Below, in pieces: positions 42,883 to 46,360 of a stretch of DNA of 46,360 bases (position 1 is its first letter; each line of letters opens with the position of its first letter). The position numbers and the translations under genes were made by a program. The stretch covers positions 1-46,360 of the forward strand of contig JASLDM010000112.1 in the NCBI GenBank assembly GCA_030151565.1, in the 5' to 3' direction. The stretch is from Flavobacterium sp. GTDB lineage: Bacteria > Bacteroidota > Bacteroidia > Flavobacteriales > Flavobacteriaceae. Under the pieces are notes generated by a model. The model was not told the origin of the DNA. It worked only from the letters and a program-made list of their open reading frames with translations, and did not search any database.

Positions 42883-45297
42883 TTAAGCACCACACATTTC
42901 ACAATCTTCATCTTCTGAAGACAATTGAGCACGCTGCATCATTTCTCTATATTCACTTACACTGATTTCTTCAACAGCTACGGGTTTCGGTTTCGCTATA
43001 TTTGCAACTGGAATATTTTCATTTTTCTTCTCATTATTTACAGTAAACTTAATAGCATCAACTGCTGATTTAGTTCTCAAATAATACATTCCAGTTTTTA
43101 ACCCAGATTTCCAAGCATAAAAATGCATCGAAGTTAATTTAGCATAAGTCGCCCCCTCCATAAACAAGTTTAACGATTGAGATTGATCAATAAAATATCC
43201 ACGTTCACGTGACATATCAATAATATCTTTCATACTCAACTCCCAAACAGTCTTATACAAATCTCTAATTTCTTGCGGCAAATATCCAATATGTTGAATT
43301 GATCCATTAGCTCGCATTATCTCTTGTTTTAGGTCCTCATTCCACAATCCTAAATTCACTAAATCATTCAACAAATGCTTATTTACTACGATAAATTCCC
43401 CTGAAAGAACTCTACGTGTATAAATGTTTGACGTATAAGGTTCAAATGCCTCATTATTCCCTAGAATCTGTGATGTAGAAGCAGTCGGCATAGGTGCTAG
43501 TAAAAGTGAATTTCGCACACCGTGCTCCATCACTTGTTTACGCAAAGATGCCCAATCCCATCTTCCACTTAGCTCTTGATCCTCGATTCCCCAAAGATTA
43601 AATTGAAATTGCCCCTTAGATATCGGAGATCCTTCAAAAGTAGAATACGCTCCTTCTTCTTTAGCCATTTCTAAAGAGGTTGTTACCGCAGCGAAATAAA
43701 TTGTTTCGAAAATCTCTTGATTTAACTGCTTTGCTTGCGGACTTGTAAAAGGCAAGCGCATCAAAATAAAAGCATCCGCCAATCCTTGGACTCCTAATCC
43801 AACTGGGCGGTGACGCATATTAGAGTTTTCTGCTTCTTGAACAGGATAGTAATTACGATCAATTACTTTATTTAAATTTCGCGTAATACGTTTCGTTACA
43901 TCAAATAAGAACTCGTGGTTAAATACACCATTCTCCACGAACATCGGTAATGAAATTGACGCTAAATTACAAACAGCTACTTCATCTGGTGCTGTGTATT
44001 CCATTATCTCAGTACACAAGTTCGAAGAGCGAATTGTACCTAAGTTCTTTTGGTTTGATTTAATATTAGCCGCATCCTTATACAACATATATGGAGTTCC
44101 TGTTTCGATTTGAGCATCTAAAATACGCTCCCATAAGTCACGTGCTTTAATTGTTCTACGCCCCTTATTTGCCGCTTCATAAGACAAATATAATGCTTCA
44201 AATTCAGCACCGTACACATCGCATAAACCAGGACATTCGTTAGGGCACATCAATGTCCATAATCCATCCTCTTCCACGCGTTTCATAAACAAATCGTTGA
44301 TCCAAAGCGCTAAGAACAAATCACGTGCACGCATTTCTTCTTTACCGTGATTTTTACGAAGCTCAATGAAGTCGTAAATATCAGCATGCCAAGGTTCTAA
44401 ATAAATCGCAAAGCTTCCTTTTCGCTTTCCTCCTCCTTGATCCACATAACGTGCCGTATCATTAAAAACACGTAACATTGGCACAATTCCATTCGAAGTA
44501 CCATTCGTACCACGTATATAAGATCCCGTAGCTCTGATATTATGTATAGATAACCCAATTCCTCCAGCAGACTGAGAAATACGAGCGGTTTGTTTCAACG
44601 TATCATAAATACCATCTATACTATCATCCTGCATTGTTAATAAAAAACAAGAGGACATTTGTGGTTTTGGTGTCCCAGAGTTAAAAAGAGTCGGCGTAGC
44701 ATGTGTAAAATACTTCTTAGACATTAACTCGTAGGTTTCAATAGCCGAATCTATATCATTTAGATGAATTCCAACGGCAACACGCATAAGCATATGCTGA
44801 GGACGCTCTACGATCATTCCATTGATACGCAAAAGATAAGAACGCTCTAATGTTTTAAATCCAAAAAAGTCATAATTAAAATCGCGTTGATAAATAATAG
44901 TAGAATCCAATCGTTCCGCATTTTCCATAATTACTGCATATACATCATCAGCAATTAATGGAGCCTCCAAGCTCGTTCTCGGATTTACATAACGATATAA
45001 ATCTTCAACAGTTTCAGAAAAAGATTTTTTGGTATTTTTATGTAAGTTTGAAACAGCTATTCGCGCAGCTAACAAAGCATAATCGGGGTGAGATACCGTC
45101 ATTGAAGCTGCAGTCTCTGCTGCTAAATTATCAAGTTCAGAAGTTGTTACTCCGTCATAAAGCCCTTCAATAACACGCATAGCAACCTTTACAGGATCTA
45201 CAAGTTCATTCAATTCATAACACAAAATCCTAATCCTGTCTGTAATTTTATCAAACATGACTGGTTCGCGTCTTCCATCTCTTTTTACTACAAACAT
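42883..45297 (-). CDS. nrdA: Ribonucleoside-diphosphate reductase, alpha subunit (class Ia)
   Basis: An 804-residue class I RNR large subunit reducing NDPs to dNDPs. An N-terminal ATP-cone (MFVVKRDGRREPVMFDKI, about 1-90) provides allosteric control. The active site has MSSCFLLTMQDD, GGIGLSIHNIRATGS, SNLCTEIMEYTAPDEVAVCNLASI and a C-terminal redox pair CEMC (799-802). PTASTSQILGNNEAFEP is also present. The start is certain: a stop codon TAG directly precedes the ATG. The upstream nrdB ends 54 bp before. An AAGGAGGT lies 18 bp upstream of the ATG, unusual for this phylum. Confidence 0.97.
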   Translation of the reverse strand: MFVVKRDGRREPVMFDKITDRIRILCYELNELVDPVKVAMRVIEGLYDGVTTSELDNLAAETAASMTVSHPDYALLAARIAVSNLHKNTKKSFSETVEDLYRYVNPRTSLEAPLIADDVYAVIMENAERLDSTIIYQRDFNYDFFGFKTLERSYLLRINGMIVERPQHMLMRVAVGIHLNDIDSAIETYELMSKKYFTHATPTLFNSGTPKPQMSSCFLLTMQDDSIDGIYDTLKQTARISQSAGGIGLSIHNIRATGSYIRGTNGTSNGIVPMLRVFNDTARYVDQGGGKRKGSFAIYLEPWHADIYDFIELRKNHGKEEMRARDLFLALWINDLFMKRVEEDGLWTLMCPNECPGLCDVYGAEFEALYLSYEAANKGRRTIKARDLWERILDAQIETGTPYMLYKDAANIKSNQKNLGTIRSSNLCTEIMEYTAPDEVAVCNLASISLPMFVENGVFNHEFLFDVTKRITRNLNKVIDRNYYPVQEAENSNMRHRPVGLGVQGLADAFILMRLPFTSPQAKQLNQEIFETIYFAAVTTSLEMAKEEGAYSTFEGSPISKGQFQFNLWGIEDQELSGRWDWASLRKQVMEHGVRNSLLLAPMPTASTSQILGNNEAFEPYTSNIYTRRVLSGEFIVVNKHLLNDLVNLGLWNEDLKQEIMRANGSIQHIGYLPQEIRDLYKTVWELSMKDIIDMSRERGYFIDQSQSLNLFMEGATYAKLTSMHFYAWKSGLKTGMYYLRTKSAVDAIKFTVNNEKKNENIPVANIAKPKPVAVEEISVSEYREMMQRAQLSSEDEDCEMCGA

Positions 45298-45315
45298 CTA
45301 TACTATCTTTACTAT

Positions 45316-45323
45316 ACCTCCTT
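45316..45323 (-). promoter_or_regulatory. Full Shine-Dalgarno-like AAGGAGGT in the nrdB-nrdA gap
   Basis: The minus strand reads AAGGAGGT, an exact anti-16S match, but its spacing to ATG 45297 is 18 nt, longer than the 5-10 that is effective. A CCTC (45334-45331 side) could pair with its GAGG. Significance uncertain. Confidence 0.4.
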
Positions 45324-45351
45324 AAGTCGAGGATATTATTTATTATTTTAT

Positions 45352-46329
45352 TTAAAAATCAGCGTCAAAGCTAATTTTATTTGAATCTTCATCTTTATTC
45401 ATCACACCAGATTTTTGGTATTCAGAAACACGCTTTTCAAAAAAGTTTGTTTTCCCTTGCAAGGAAATCATATCCATAAAATCAAAAGGATTCGTTGCAT
45501 TGTATTCTTTTTCACATCCAAGCTCAACCAATAGTCGATCAGTAACAAACTCTAAATATTGAGTCATTAATACAGCATTCATTCCTATCAAACTTACAGG
45601 AAGTGATTCTGTAATAAATTCACGTTCAATATCAAGTGCATTCACTAAAATCTCACGAATACGAGTTTTAGGTACTTTGTTTATTAAATGATGATTATGC
45701 AAATGCACTGCAAAATCACAATGAACCCCCTCATCTCTAGAAATTAACTCATTTGAAAAAGTTAATCCTGGCATAAGCCCACGTTTTTTCAACCAAAAAA
45801 TAGAACAAAAAGACCCTGAAAAGAAAATTCCTTCTACAGCAGCAAAAGCGATTAAACGTTCCGCAAAAGAATCAGACTCAATCCATTTCAATGCCCAATC
45901 TGCTTTTTTCTTAATTGCAGGAAAAACATCAATTGCCTTAAACAATCTATCTTTTTCCTCTTCATTTTTCACATAAGTATCAATTAACAAAGAATAAGTC
46001 TCGCTATGAATATTTTCCATCATAATCTGAAAGCCGTAGAAAAACTTAGCTTCCGGATACTGAACTTCATTTACAAAATTCTCCGCCAAATTCTCATTTA
46101 CAATTCCGTCAGAAGCAGCGAAAAAAGCTAAAATATGTTTAATAAAATAGCGCTCATCTTCATTCAATTTATTATTCCAATCAGATAAGTCTTGGTGCAA
46201 ATCAATTTCTTCTGCAGTCCAAAAACTTGCCTCCATTTTCTTATACCAATCCCAAATATCATGGTGTTTGATAGGAAAAATAACAAAACGATTTTTATTT
46301 TCTGTAAGTATTGGTTCTTGCATAGACAT
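45352..46329 (-). CDS. nrdB: Ribonucleoside-diphosphate reductase, beta subunit (class Ia)
   Basis: A 325-residue ferritin-like radical-generating subunit. The metal ligands are visible: Asp43 in EEIDLHQD, Glu105 and His108 in MENIHSE, and the later glutamate/histidine pair in SRDEGVHCDFAVHLHNHH. The radical tyrosine is Tyr112 (HSETYS). It starts MSMQEPILTE; Met3 is an alternative. nrdB precedes nrdA by 54 bp, so both are cotranscribed. The upstream 31 bases to the window edge hold no clear regulatory site. Confidence 0.97.
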   Translation of the reverse strand: MSMQEPILTENKNRFVIFPIKHHDIWDWYKKMEASFWTAEEIDLHQDLSDWNNKLNEDERYFIKHILAFFAASDGIVNENLAENFVNEVQYPEAKFFYGFQIMMENIHSETYSLLIDTYVKNEEEKDRLFKAIDVFPAIKKKADWALKWIESDSFAERLIAFAAVEGIFFSGSFCSIFWLKKRGLMPGLTFSNELISRDEGVHCDFAVHLHNHHLINKVPKTRIREILVNALDIEREFITESLPVSLIGMNAVLMTQYLEFVTDRLLVELGCEKEYNATNPFDFMDMISLQGKTNFFEKRVSEYQKSGVMNKDEDSNKISFDADF

Positions 46330-46360
46330 AGTTCACTGGAATATAAAGAGTTAATTTTTT

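Noticed and set aside
1..46360. CRISPR arrays, insertion sequences, tRNA and rRNA genes
   Set aside because: No regularly spaced repeats, transposase motifs, tRNA-like T-loops outside coding sequence, or rRNA-like stretches were found by reading.

Overview
The window looks like chromosomal DNA of a member of the Flavobacteriaceae (Bacteroidota; Flavobacterium/Myroides-like). The evidence is low GC, many upstream elements matching the Bacteroidota -7 promoter consensus TAnnTTTG, almost no Shine-Dalgarno sequences, the conserved mutY-ssb-gldE-gldD gliding cluster, and families typical of the phylum (DUF3078, PorT-like barrel, DUF4878, M16 peptidase pairs, sigma-54). It is mostly a core, housekeeping segment. 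I see no prophage, IS element, CRISPR array, tRNA or rRNA.

Layout. 1-1.9 kb (minus): a DUF779 gene cut by the window edge, plus its usual partner aldehyde dehydrogenase. They diverge from an MpaB/Lcp-type oxygenase and a permuted papain-like enzyme (2.05-3.9 kb), with a 9+9 bp dyad between the two transcription units. 3.9-8.3 kb: thioredoxin-like protein, patatin lipase, pyrH-frr, then a minus-strand group (DUF4878 lipoprotein, second permuted papain-like enzyme, SMR exporter). 8.5-12.1 kb: asnS, rpoN and a PAP2-like membrane protein. 12.1-15.9 kb (minus): dxs, DUF3078 protein, PorT-like barrel. 15.9-24.3 kb: tadA, a giant alpha-2-macroglobulin lipoprotein and pbpC, the usual pair for periplasmic defence and peptidoglycan repair. 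24.3-26.7 kb (minus): a 58-aa membrane protein, RNase E/G, a 30-aa basic protein and HU. 26.9-30.3 kb: mutY-ssb-gldE-gldD. 30.3-34.2 kb (minus): HMA-domain lipoprotein and an active/inactive M16 peptidase pair. 34.4-35.0 kb: rplU-rpmA. 35.1-36.6 kb (minus): a two-gene ABC transporter whose permease appears frameshifted at its 3' end. 36.9-39.3 kb: a lipoprotein with two tandem repeats and a DUF4421-like protein. 39.3-46.3 kb (minus): dGTPase, a one-domain AAA ATPase, a 74-aa protein, a J-domain/DUF805 fusion and nrdA-nrdB.

Functional themes: envelope maintenance and surface motility (A2M, PBP1C, GldD/GldE, M16 pair, barrels); nucleotide supply and DNA integrity (nrdAB, dgt, pyrH, mutY, ssb, HU); translation (asnS, frr, rplU, rpmA, tadA, RNase G).

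Most worth a second look: the homopolymer frameshift in the ABC permease; the oxygenase/aldehyde-dehydrogenase divergent unit with its dyad; the J-domain/DUF805 fusion; the unassigned tandem-repeat lipoprotein; and two tiny genes (58 and 30 aa) that length-filtered annotation would miss. I did not find a clearly new multi-gene system.
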